Source of the DNA: Endomychus coccineus
Taxonomy: Eukaryota; Arthropoda; Insecta; Coleoptera; Endomychidae
NCBI GenBank assembly: GCA_958510875.1
Contig: OY294068.1
Location: 156,462,388-156,526,387, forward strand
Direction: 5' to 3'
Length of the DNA stretch: 64,000 nt
Within the stretch, counting starts at the first letter, position 1, and each line of letters opens with the position of its first letter. Shown one piece after another: positions 12,517-23,288 of the stretch. The notes beneath the pieces are model-generated. The model was not told where the DNA came from and searched no databases. It saw nothing but the letters and a program-made list of their open reading frames with translations. The translations under genes were made by a program, and so were the position numbers.

Positions 12517-14490
12517 TCAGACTTCCTTATGTTTACATGTAATGTGAATTTTTAAACCTGTGCTATAAGGGGTTCTGTAATCACAATACTGACACTTGTG
12601 TGTATGTTTAGAGTTGATGTGACTTTTCAAATTTGACTCCCGAGTGCTTTCAAAATTCTCTTTTATGTGTTTAGAGTTGATGTGTCTTTTTAAGCTCGCC
12701 AAGAGAGGGGTTCCATAATCACAATTTGGACACATGTGCATCTTTTCTCTTGTGTGTTTACAGTTGATGTGAGATTTTAAAAGTGAGCTATAAGTGCTTT
12801 CATAATCGCAATATGGACACTTGCATATATTCTCTCTTGTGTGTTTAGAATTGATGTGACTTCGTAAATTTGACGGCCGAGTGCATTTATACTCGCAATA
12901 CTGACACTTGTGTATCTTATCTCTTGTGTGTATGGAGTTGATGTGTAGTTTTAAACTTGCCAAAAAAGGGCTTCCAAAATCACAATATGAACACTTGTGT
13001 ATCTTCTCTCTTGTGTGTATAGAGTTGATGTGCCTCTTTAAGGTTCCCAACACAGGGCTTCCATAATCACAATATGGACACTTGTGTATCTTCCCTCTTG
13101 TATGTATCGAGTTGATGTGACTTTTTAAGGCTTTGTTATAGGGGCTTTCATAATCGCAATACTGACACTTGTGTATCTTATCTCTTGTGTGTATAGAGTT
13201 GATGTGACTTTTTAAGGTTCCCAACTCAGGGCTTCCATAATCACAATATGAACACTTGTGTATCTTCCCTCTTGTATGTATCGAGTTGATGTGACTTTTT
13301 AAGGCTGAGTTATAGGGGCTTTCATAATCGCAATACTGACACTTGTGTATCTTATCTTTTGTGTGTATAGAGTTGATGTGTCTTTTTAAGCCTGCCAACA
13401 GAGGGCTTCCATAATCACAATATAGACACTTGTGTAACTTTTCTCTTGTGTGTATAGAGTTGATGTGACTTTTTAAGTTTGCCAACTTAGGGCTTCCATA
13501 ATCACAGGATGGACATTTGTGTATCTTCTCTCTTGTGTGTATCGAGTTGATGTGACTTTTCAAAGCTGAGCTATAAAGGCTTTCATAATCACAATACTGG
13601 CACTTGTGTACATGGTCTCTTGTGTCTATAGAGTTAAAGTCACTTTTCAAATTTGACAACTGCGTGCTTCCGAAATCACAATGTTGATATTTATTTATCT
13701 TTACCCTTTTGCATTTGCTATGAGCATTATTTTTCAAAATATTCTCTCTCGTGTTACAGGTGGGGGACACCACCTTAGAGGATGGAACATTATGATATGG
13801 GGAACAATCATTTCCCCTGTTAGTTGCAACCATCACATCATTTTCCATGTGTATCACTTCATCACAATTATACTCACTACCTTGGTAATCCAATGAGTTC
13901 TTTGAACTCAGAATTTTGATAGAACTATCCAAGCTCTTGTCATCTGAGCAATCAAAGTTTTCATGGTTACCCCCAATTATATCTTTATCACCTTTGACAC
14001 ATTCCTGTGGTAAATCTTCCAATTTCTCATCAACATGGCAATTCTCGATTCTGAAAATAAAACGATTAAATAATATTTTTACTTGGCCAAAGTGCATTGT
14101 ATTAGTAAGTCATTCAATTCTTCTTAATTATTTTGAAGTTGAGCGAGGGCCAATAACGTTTTTACAGAAGAAAATAACTTAAATAAAATAAGTATTAAAA
14201 GTTCGATTTTCACTAGTTTAATAAATAATTCGCTAACACAGTAGCTTCTTCAAACAAATATTACAAAGTACTGAAAATTAACTGTATAAAACAAGTGGTG
14301 GTAAATAATTTTCAATATAGACCAAGAAAGAAAGATTGATCAGTTATTTATTGACAAAAACTTACTTTATCTTGAATTCCTGATAATCCGCAGACTCCTC
14401 TTTGATTTCATCTATATATTCATGAATATTTTCGTATTTAATTTCAATTTGATCTTCCCAATCTGGATCAGTCTTAACTATTGATAACAT
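12517..14490 (-). CDS. C2H2 zinc-finger protein, two exons
   Basis: The most convincing host-type gene in the window. Exon 1 (14490-14366) starts MLSIVKTDPDWEDQIEIKYE. The donor AAA|GTAAGT begins at 14365, the 315-bp intron ends with TTTTATTTTCAG at 14051, and exon 2 runs 14050-12517. Exon 1 leaves two bases and exon 2 supplies one, so the frame joins exactly, giving 552 residues plus stop. The N-terminal third is acidic and has no zinc-associated (ZAD) cysteine pattern that I can see. The rest holds 12 intact fingers of the form C-x2-C-x12-H-x3-H with linkers such as TREKIHKC, plus two degenerate ones: one before finger 1 that lost its histidines, and one before the last finger that lost its cysteines. 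Fingers 4-5 and 6-7 are nearly identical pairs, showing recent internal duplication. The role is probably DNA binding in the nucleus; the target is unknown. A piece of a foldback repeat sits in the intron. Confidence 0.85.
14051..14365 (-). other. Intron of the zinc-finger gene
   Basis: GT...AG boundaries with a strong donor (GTAAGT) and a pyrimidine-rich acceptor. A partial copy of the foldback repeat found at 40592-40768 lies inside (about 14176-14275). Confidence 0.8.
14176..14275. mobile_element. Half-copy of a foldback repeat in the intron
   Basis: The sequence TTCGATTTTCACTAGTTTAA followed by a degenerate arm and CAGTAGCTTCTTCAAACAAA matches one arm and part of the loop of the palindromic element at 40592-40768. 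About 30 bases of the arm are missing and the second arm is absent. Confidence 0.6.
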
Positions 14491-14915
14491 GTTTAGTGAT
14501 GGTACTGAAGTGAAGTTTAGATGGTTTCACTCAAACTGGTGTTACAATTTACATAGACTAGATATTATATATATGGTTATGAATGAGGTGTAATCATAGA
14601 TATTATATATACATGGATAGCGGAAATTTCATTGTCTTCAACCACGGTTGTACGACCGTGACTCCAACATATGAAACAGCTGAGAAGGGGCAAAACATCG
14701 TTCTAGCCATAAGACTACATGTTAATGTAATCTATCATATTATGTTGTTTTCAAAAGAAAATAGCAATATTTTAATACAGTGTTATGTTTTTTAGTTGTG
14801 ACTAGTTGTTTGGCTTTTTACTTTCATTTTATCAAATGATAATAATGTTATATAATAGTGAAGTGTGTGATTAATTAGTTTTATGGGATACTTTTAATAA
14901 GTCTAAGATGTAACA
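14491..14915. other. Intergenic, upstream of the zinc-finger gene
   Basis: It should hold the promoter and 5' UTR of the minus-strand zinc-finger gene. TATATATA-like runs near 14563-14575 and 14606-14612 could serve as core promoter, but nothing distinguishes them from general AT richness. The 70-codon ORF at 14583-14795 has no recognisable content. Confidence 0.35.
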
Positions 14916-15790
14916 ATGGTGAAATCGTGTTCCATTTGGATGTACAAATCGGTAACAAAAAGGAGAACCCAGTTTTCACTGGTATTTACAAGTTTAGCAG
15001 ATACTGGATAGTGGTAGTAGATACTTAATTGACAATAATATGATTACAAAGTAGATGTTAGAGAATTACAATTTTAATAGACTATTCACGATCGAAAATA
15101 GAAACTAATAGTGTAATAATTACTTTCCATCTCAGTTTTCCTTCGGATGAAAATTTGAATCAAAAATGGGTAAAAGCAATGAAGAGAAAAAAATTCGTAG
15201 CCATCAAGAATTCTCATCTTTGTACTGAACAATTTACAGGAAATAATTTCACGTCTTCATTTGGAAGGAAATCAGTAAAAGACTAGTAGTAGTCTAGTAT
15301 TTAAAATTTTCCAGCCAATGTTTTGAAACGTAAGGTGAAACCCAGAGAACCTAGATATCGGTAAACAATGTGAATTTGTCATAATTTTCAGCTGGGGATA
15401 TATTAATATGTTTTTACTAGTGATGATGCAAACATTATTTGTTGTGAGGGCACCTCATTTAGTATCAATGAAGAACAACCTGTAAATGAAACAGAAAATT
15501 GTTATGTTCTATACTAAGTAGATTTATAACATGTTGATACAATCTTTTCAGTCCTATACCTCCATGTTCTAACATGAACATAATTTTTCAAATTGCGAAG
15601 CATACTATTGATAAGCAAAGAAAAGTAATCATATACTTGACTACAAGAAATCGTAGAATGAATGCAAAAGTTAAAAATCTCAAAAATTTATTAAGACGTG
15701 AAGGACAGGCAGAACATTTTAGAACAATGTTTACTTTCATTGTCAAAGGATTTGTATTTGTAACAGTAACTGTACCTAATATTATATAAT
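14916..15790 (+). pseudogene. Broken THAP-domain gene
   Basis: ATG at 14916 gives MVKSC. After a one-base frameshift the text reads PFGCTNR, an in-frame TAA (14953-14955), then QKGEPSFH, the Cys-containing first half of a THAP zinc domain. A donor (TG|GTATTT at 14982) and acceptor (CATCTCAG ending 15135) join it in phase to FPSDENLNQKWVKAMKR and then SHLCTEQF. This is the expected THAP order: FP, the W-x2-A helix, then C-x2-[H/Q]-F. Gln replaces the usual final zinc-binding His. At 15574-15789 a 71-codon stretch rich in Lys, Arg and Leu could be the coiled coil that often follows THAP domains. The frameshift plus stop indicate a pseudogene or a decayed P-element-like transposase start. The splice sites are still recognisable, so decay is moderate. 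Confidence 0.6.
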
Positions 15791-15944
15791 AATGTTCCTC
15801 TGCTGGTAAAATTTAAGATTAAAATTAAGGTGACCGATAACATTAATGCTGTGAACTAAACCCTGTTTACATCACTTTTATTTTGTTTAGAAACCGTAAT
15901 ATTTTGTTAATGTTTATTATTATAACACAAAAGGTAAGCTCAGT

Positions 15945-17786
15945 CAGTGGAGGCTCGTGAACTTTTTGAGAGAGGAGGCTGGACATAAAACGTTTTTGTA
16001 AAAATATACTATATTCAGTCAATTAATTTGACCTTCGCGCATCGACCGTACCAGCTACTTCAGTGACAAAATTAATTGTTACTCAGCAAGAACCAACGTG
16101 GAGGTTTCTCTTGCCTACAAATTTTTTTTCGTTCGTTTTTTTTTTTTAATTTTTTTGGATTTTTAATTTTTTTTGGAATTTTCCATATTTTGTTTTTTTT
16201 TATCAATTTTATCAACTTTTTCATATATTAACGAAATTCTACGGTCTTTAATTTGCGAAAAATGATAAATAATATTATCATAAAATGTATCATTATGTTT
16301 TAAGTGTTTTACTAAATCTTTTTCAATAGATATTAAACTAACATTGTATAAACGATTTTGGCCCATTGTATTTCGCATGTATGTTTTAGTTCGTTTGAGA
16401 GTAGAAAATGTTCTCTCCACCGATGCTGACGTGACAGGAATGGTGACTGTCAAACAAAGTAGTATATAAAACTCAGGTAAGACTTGTTGCAAATCATTAT
16501 CTATCATATATTTTATCATATCGGCGTGACTGTCGTACTGGCTTAAAATATCTTTATCCCAGTATACAACGCATAATTCATTGTGCAGCGCTATTTTATC
16601 AAAAAAATCATATTTTAGAACTAAGTTATCTGAAAGAGTATTGAGAAACTCTTTTGAAAAAGATTCGAAAAATCTTCTATTCGTCAAATCGAAAAACTTC
16701 AATTCATGTAAATCGGAAAATCGAATTTCAATATTTGACCTTTAATAGTATCTAAAATTTCATAAAAAAGTTATTTATAATGTAGTTTCTTGTCTACCAA
16801 ATTATATGTTTTCCTCCTTTTCACGGGAGAAGCCTCATCAGTTGAATAATTTTCAGATAAGATATTAAAATGAAATTCTTTATAACGGAAACTTGAAATT
16901 TTATCAATGAGATGTTTTAAACGATCTCTTGAATGAATTATATTAGTGAATTTATGTTGTAAAATTTGGAAAATAAGATCAGTTTGTTCAAATATTAATT
17001 TAAAAGTATCAAGAAAAAACAAAAATTCTTCATTTTCTAAATAAGATTTTAAACCAACAGCAGCATTTAATGAAACCTGATCTGTTGAAAAGTCATCACT
17101 GTTTAATATAAAATCAAATGTTTCAATTAATTTGTCTTTATTTTTATGGATGGTAAACTAAACATTGCACGTGATGTAAAATTCCATCGACTTCGAGCAT
17201 TACAGGGAATCCTGTTTCCTACTATGTTATTTAAAACTTACGTTTGTTTGTTTGAAGACCGTTTAAATGTCCCGCCATTACAGATGCAGTCGTAAGTCTG
17301 ATTTATTCGCAAAGTCGAATCGTTGAAATGTTTCCATTAAAAAATTGAATAAATTGACCGCTGTTCTTCCCGAACTAACATCGTAGAACCCTAAAAATCT
17401 TTCCACTAGTTGTCCATTTTTACAATTAATAATTTACCGAACAGACGAATTCTGATCTAACTTTATTTTGCGTGGTGTCACTCAACCATTATACCCGCAT
17501 AAAACAAAACAAGCACTGACGCAACACGCTTGTGTCGTATTCCGTACCACACCGACTGTACTGAACTTTAAGGCGGGCGGCAGGCTAGCCTCCAGACGGT
17601 GTTGCCATTTTCACTGTTTCACGCTATTTGGCGATTGACTGGTCGGAAAAACGGCAACTGTGTTGAACAACACATGCTCAGCGTTTGAGATATATAGAGA
17701 AACAGGAAATAAAATGAAGAATGATCAACAAGATAAATTTGTGAGGAGGCTGAGCCTCCTTAGCCTCCTTCGAGGAGCCGCCACTA
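15945..17786 (-). mobile_element. hAT element, copy 1
   Basis: The ends are inverted repeats (CAGTGGAGGCTCGTGAACTT at the left, GAGGAGCCGCCACT at the right), matching the hAT at 33845-35887 in opposite orientation. The 8-bp flanks AGCTCAGT and AAGCTAGC are only partly alike, so the target duplication has decayed. Transposase pieces are on the minus strand. Confidence 0.85.
16163..17340 (-). pseudogene. hAT transposase, decayed
   Basis: Fragments in order on the minus strand are as follows. QTYD, the region of the first catalytic Asp, is at about 17310. A deletion then removes the following IFTHCFAH region present in copy 2. A piece at 17022-16771 contains DEASPVKRRKTYNLVDKK. The C-terminal hAT dimerisation domain at 16702-16163 contains SVERTFSTLKRTKTYMRN and LISIEKDL. 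The frame is broken in at least three places. The dimerisation block is the best-preserved part and has 179 codons open. The catalytic Asp codon (GAC) survives here, whereas copy 2 has Val. Confidence 0.8.
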
Positions 17787-18199
17787 AAGCTAGCTATTTT
17801 TGGCATCTGCGACTAGCCACAATACCAGAAGTTCACCATTAACAACTGTTCATCTATGTAATTTCCAGTTCTTATTTATGTGTAGCATCTTGTGGCACAA
17901 TCAGATTCAATCTCTGGCTTAGGAAAAATCCAGGTTTGGATTATATGGTAGCAGAGTTGGATTAAAAATTTTAATAAATGAGATACTTTTTACCACTCCA
18001 AGAAATAGCTATATTATTTCTGTCTAATTATTTGGGCATTTTGATATTTATAGATATATTTCTTCTATAGGTTACTTAATTTTGATTAACGTGTATATGT
18101 TACTTATTTTCCATATTATAATTAAATCTTCACGGGATTATGAAAGATGTTGTTTTATTTATTAGGTCTTGTATGGTAATGATTCTGTGGTTGAATAAA
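17787..18199. other. No recognised feature
   Basis: AT-rich sequence between the hAT element and a Penelope fragment; no ORF or repeat that I recognise. Confidence 0.4.
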
Positions 18200-18212
18200 T
18201 GTATAATTTAAT

Positions 18213-19029
18213 TATATATAAATTCTGGGGAAAATAGGTCACAATAACACTTATGCTTTATATTTTTCTTGTCTTTACGTACGTTTCGGTCTCACGACCA
18301 TCATCAGAAGACTTATTATGTCTAAAACTTGATTACTTAAAACTAATTGTATTACACAAAGCGTCCTAATCGCACCAATTTCAATTTAAATGCCCACGTC
18401 GCCGAAACGAACAGAAACACGAATGACGAAATTGTAAACCTCAATGCTATAGTACAATTATCAAAAATCCACTGCTAAGAAGAATTCTTAATAAATGCGT
18501 ATTCATGTCGACACAGTAAGTGATCGACTGGAGACGAGACTAATAAAATTTAATTTTCAAGTATACACACTTTCAAACCAGATCTTAGATTAAAGCTAAT
18601 AGAAAAAGGTTTGTCTGTGACTGGAGGAATACTTGACATTCTACCTAAAATATATTCTATTAAACTTATAACGAGGCATGTAGGAATTTGCAAGAGATTT
18701 TATTTGATTAAATTTGTATAGATATGACTTAGATTTTGAGTATCTGTCCTATGATTTACAGATTTGAAGTCACGTTTCATGTGAATCATCTCCAAAATAG
18801 ATCTTCTATAATAATTGGTTTCCTTAGCTTTCTAAGTTGTTGTTTTTTGTGCTATACCTATGGCCGTACATTCTTTTTTGTAAATATTGTTTATAGATTC
18901 CGGTATAACTCCCATCGCAATCTAAACAATTTAATTTGTATACTGTGTGGGTTTGTTTATATTTAGGTATTAAAGGTTTTAAATTTGAGAAATATTTTCC
19001 AACACAGTTAGTAGGTTTATGCGTATAAT
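18213..19029 (-). mobile_element. 5'-truncated Penelope-like element
   Basis: The left part matches, in reverse, the 3' terminus of the Penelope-like element at 55752-59731 (ATAGGTCACAATAACAC; CGTACGTTTCGGTCTCACGA). The right part matches its GIY-YIG-coding region in reverse. A 13-bp direct repeat TGTATAATTTAAT flanks it at 18200-18212 and 19030-19042, marking an insertion truncated at its 5' end. The frame is broken. The RT domain is absent. Confidence 0.85.
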
Positions 19030-19042
19030 TGTATAATTTAAT

Positions 19043-20264
19043 AATTGTAGCTGTTAATAACTAAATATGTCATTTAATGTGGGGTACGGTAAGATCAATT
19101 AATTACATACTAAATGTTTCCATTGATGAAATACAAAGCAAGTTGCATATGGGTGCTTCATGGAAATGTGATTAAATTCAAAATGAGCAATATTTAATTG
19201 TATATCTTTAATGTAATTTTGTACATAATACTATGTATTGGTGCTCAAAACAAGATTGTTTGATAAATGAACAATCTTCCTATAATTGATAACGCGTTCA
19301 GTTTGAAAAAGTTTTTGAATCACAGTAGTTCGTGAATGCTTTAGATTATTGTACGTGCCATGTCCTAAAAATTGTATATTAGAAACATAGACTTGATAGC
19401 AATCATTGCCACCTATTGGTCTGTAATTGAACTAACATATGGACGTTGTTACTGATAGATTTCTACCACCCAGCCTTATTGTAGTTCCTCCTCCACCTTT
19501 GTTTACATACCGTTATGTTATAATAACTTCTTCTAATGTAACAAGCATTGATTATTACAATAAAATCAGAGTTCGCATTTTTATATACCGTAAAAATACA
19601 TTTTGTTGCTGGACTTGTATAATAAAGAATTCTTCCACGTTTACAGACTACATGGCAGAGTGTCATCATTGAAAAATATCACGAAAAACCCAACCACTCA
19701 TTAGAAGCCTTGGATACTTAAACGTCAGATGTCGCTAGCAGGTAGACCAGCAAGATAATGAATTCCTTCACATGGCACATTTCCAAATAACAGTATTACA
19801 TACATTTATTATGATATGAGTTCAGTTTCAGGTTTCAGTACCGCAGTTCAGCTACACATACACCACCAGCACAACAGATAGCATAAAATTATTGGATTGT
19901 TAAATATTCAGCACAGCTCGATCCGTTCCCAAATCCCTAAACTAATATAATGTGTTCCGTGTCAATTATTTCCAAGTATCTGAAACGATATGAAATACTA
20001 CATTTAGCAAATTGCTAATAGATAGATAATTAGTAATGATTAATCAAAAACTCATCAATAATTAATTATATATTCTATCAATTATCAACTAAGTCCAGTC
20101 GATTTAATTATCACTTTTATAATAGGTATATGCTGTTGCATTTGCAGATTATCATTTACTGTTATTGATACATTATCGGTTGCGGAGTTACCTCCCTGTC
20201 CCTGGAGGCATTGATTGCTGGAGGTAACCCTGAAGCATGATACCTTTCTACATTCTTCCATGTA
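19043..20264. other. No recognised gene
   Basis: Overlapping 68- and 77-codon ORFs on opposite strands (19439-19672) have no recognisable content. A small inverted repeat, GGAGTTACCTCC ... GGAGGTAACC, lies near 20185-20230. Otherwise plain AT-rich DNA. Confidence 0.4.
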
Positions 20265-21400
20265 TACTCAAAGGGCAACAATCAAGGGACGATTTCCAGG
20301 AACCTTTCGTCAAAGATAACTTAGAGGGGATGATTTGAAAATCAAGTTTTTAAGAAATTAATAAAATTGGTTAGATACATGGTAGTTCGGCATTTGAATA
20401 AATTAACAACGTTGATACATACTGCATGGGTTACATATAGTTCACGGAATCTTGGAAATGATTTCGTATTGTTTCATTGTTCTTAATTTAAATTACATAT
20501 TGATAGGAAAATTTCAAACACATCCACTACAAAACAGGTTTAGAAAATAAGGCCACCTTGCGGGGGGGTAATACCATATATTTCGCATTACAAGTTGTAT
20601 CAATCTGAAAATTGTATAAGAATCCAGTCTCTTTAATATTAAAATTAAGAACATTAGGAATTGTAAATGTATATTCATTTTGTGACATTTTTAAATATCA
20701 TAATTAGTAATCAACCTCAAAAACTTCCGAGTAACAATTTTCATCCCTTTTCTCTATATATTTATTGCTGACATAATTTTTTTTATAATTCGTTATTTAA
20801 ACCAATAATTGGCTATAAATTGTTGAATAAAAAAGGAAAAACAAGAGATCGCACTTTTTCCTTATCGGCGTCTAGTTCAGGGGACTTATCCGAACATTTT
20901 GACACCAAAATGAGCTCAATCCACATGCTACGCAGCAAAATTATCTCATTTTTATCAATTTTAAGCTATTTTCACAGGAGTAAGGACTATCTTCAAAATT
21001 GTGTTGGCTGTGAAAGTCACACAGAGAAGGATATTGCTTACTTCATTATTAAATGCACAAGTAACACATTGTTGAATAATTATTGCTCTTGAACAATAAC
21101 GATCAATTAAAATCTTCAAGTCAAGTAAAAATTGGAAATTAAGTAGTTTTGAAATTTTCCATTGAAAAACGCAAATGGAGTGCAACTAAGGACTAAGTTC
21201 ACTTCTGTCAATCCCGTTTAAACAGGAAGTACTTATATGTGCTAGAAAAGAAGTAAAACTTTTATTTTTTTATCGGTATTGCAGAATTATGCCGAAATAA
21301 CGTACGGGTGACCAACTGCAATATAGTCCTTCGCTTGTGACGTCACGATCGAGCACTCAGGTCTTGTGTATCTAGAGGGTATGTAACCCACTGTAGAGAC
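20265..21400 (+). repeat. Interspersed repeat, copy A (interrupted)
   Basis: The outer parts (20265-20555 and about 21165-21400) match copies B (42300-42690), C (62885-63325) and D (53285-53500). Shared blocks include AAATAAATTAACAAC, GTGCAACTAAGGACT, GTTTAAACAGGAAGT and the palindrome TGACGTCA (21338-21345). About 600 bp of unrelated sequence separates the two parts. No protein-coding content or terminal repeats could be defined, so the class is unknown. Confidence 0.65.
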
Positions 21401-21689
21401 GATTGCGCAGTTTATATTGGTCGCACGGATTTGAAATTTTACAAATCACTTTAGAGCCGGTTTTTCCACCATCTGGTGAAGTGTCTGTTAGCCGCCAATA
21501 AGATAACTGCTATCATGCTGGTAACCCTCCTGTTATCCAAAAGAAGTTTTTAAAGTAATTTCTATGTTACTATTAATAAGAAATAATCACCCTTATCCAC
21601 TAAAAATACTATTAAAGCACAAAGGACCTTTCATCAGAGTAAACTAAATTATAAATCAAAATGTGCCTGTTTAAATACTATTTTGAGAT

Positions 21690-22040
21690 AATAATGTAAA
21701 CAATGGGCTAAACTCAGCTGGAGATAAATCGGAATCAATAAATTGCTTTTTCGTTTATACATTTCCATCCCTTCTAAATCACCTAGATATTTGTCTCTAC
21801 TGTGTTTTAAAAGTGATAGACTTTCTTCAGAAACGGTGTAACTAGTAAATTTGTTCAGGTACCGTTGATTATATTATATGGGCCAAATGTTCCTTATAAC
21901 GGGTTAAAATGTTCTTTCTAGTTTGACTCACATAGCATTTTGAACACGACTCACAATTAATTTTGTAAATCCCGGATTTGTCGAAATCGGAAACTTTATC
22001 AAAGGTGTTATTTAAACGGTGAACAAATAACAATATGTGT
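21690..22040 (-). pseudogene. Penelope-like GIY-YIG endonuclease fragment
   Basis: The minus strand reads GIYKINCESCSKCYVSQTR and then NILTRYKEHL. This is the GIY ... YIG-type arrangement of Penelope-like elements with the YIG glycine changed to Ser. It is followed after a gap by a C-terminal tail around LEGMEMYKRKSNLL, resembling the end of Penelope ORFs. It belongs to a different Penelope family from 55752-59731. Only this C-terminal part is present and the frame is broken. Confidence 0.65.
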
Positions 22041-22739
22041 TATTGGTAAAGCTCTGAAATTTGGGGTGACTGAAGGAGGTTAGGTAGAGAGTGTATGATA
22101 CCCAGCAGAGGTATCAAAACCAGGAGTGCTTTGGCAGAATTTCTATATCGTTGGGCTTCCATATTATCAGCAGACCTGAGTTTTGTTATTGAAACCTGGA
22201 ACAATCACAAGAATGAACTGTCGCTCAAAATAGACTTATTTGTTTGAATTATAAAAGCATTCGGAAAAGTTGTTTCGATTCGGATATGTGTCTCAAGTTT
22301 GAACTTTAATTTTTGGCAATTTTTCAATATAATTATTTTCATCCATAAAAAGTCCTGAGCTTCCATTGGATACGTAATGTAGTTTGATGATATTATAATT
22401 TGCGACTTCCATTTAAATAAATTTCTGAAATAAAACAAACCAAGAGGTCTCGGAAGGAAGTAGGAACCTCTGGGTCTCAGACTGGACGAATGATCTGTGA
22501 ACATTCTCAAGGAGATGAACTTCCAGCCATATATCAAGGATACCAGGGCTCAGATGGATCTTCTGGGACCCCGGAAAGGCGAACCAATTGTTTACCAAAA
22601 GCCGGCTCGCTGGAGTAGACAATGGGATAACCTGCACGATCAGACGACATCGCAGCAATCGCGTCAGAGAAACCAAAGTCAGTTAATCGAAGTTTCAGGT
22701 TCCTAAATCGTGTGCCCTAAGTAGTCTTATTGAACCCAG
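22041..22739. other. Unassigned sequence
   Basis: Several overlapping ORFs of 69-110 codons on both strands, none with recognisable domains. The GC content rises at about 22480-22700, which may be an unrecognised part of the neighbouring non-LTR fragments. Confidence 0.35.
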
Positions 22740-23288
22740 AATGACTGTCTTCTGCATCCGGTCTATCAATATCTGCGCCGAGATCTTAAGACCGAAATGA
22801 TCATCAAATTCGAACGCAGTGAAGACCAAAATCCGCACAAAACACCGAGGATCAGAACCACTAATACGATATTGTGACCTGGGTATAAAGTGCGGAGCTC
22901 GAACAGGAGATCTTGATACTTTCTCTATTTTCCTCCTCTTTCAGCAGAGAATTCGATGACATATATAGTCTTAGTTTTTTGTATCGAGGAGGACAAGGTC
23001 AGGCCTAGTTGCTTGTATATACCTGACTGTCAGAAACGGGTAATTCCAGTAGATCTGGCATTTTCCGTTTTCGACAACGGACTCAATTTCTCCTGACATG
23101 TAAGTCAGCACCGGCTCTTGGTCGATTCCGTACGAGTACCTTAGATGGTAATACGCCGAGGCCCTGCAGCTGACATCAGAAATCTGCACACCCATCACGT
23201 TGCGACGTCAGACCAAGGTATTGATTACGTCATATTAACAAGTTCCTCGGTATCGTATGTAAGCCCGGCTGACTTTAGGTCAAAAATC
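22740..23288 (-). pseudogene. Non-LTR retrotransposon C-terminal fragment 1
   Basis: The minus strand reads about 23288 to 22740 and encodes GEIESVVENGKCQIYWNYPF, RYIQATRPDLVLLDTKN and, after a frameshift, VIEFSAERGG and LYPGHNIVLVVLILGVL. This matches the C-terminal region found in R2-like and related non-LTR polyproteins, downstream of the RT. The part encoding the zinc knuckle has been deleted (DVSCRA runs straight into SAYYHL). It is inverted relative to fragment 2, and their arms overlap (23160-23285 against 23535-23675). Confidence 0.65.

Noticed and set aside
19439..19672. Overlapping 77- and 68-codon ORFs on opposite strands
   Set aside because: No recognisable domain, no start or splice context, and length expected by chance.
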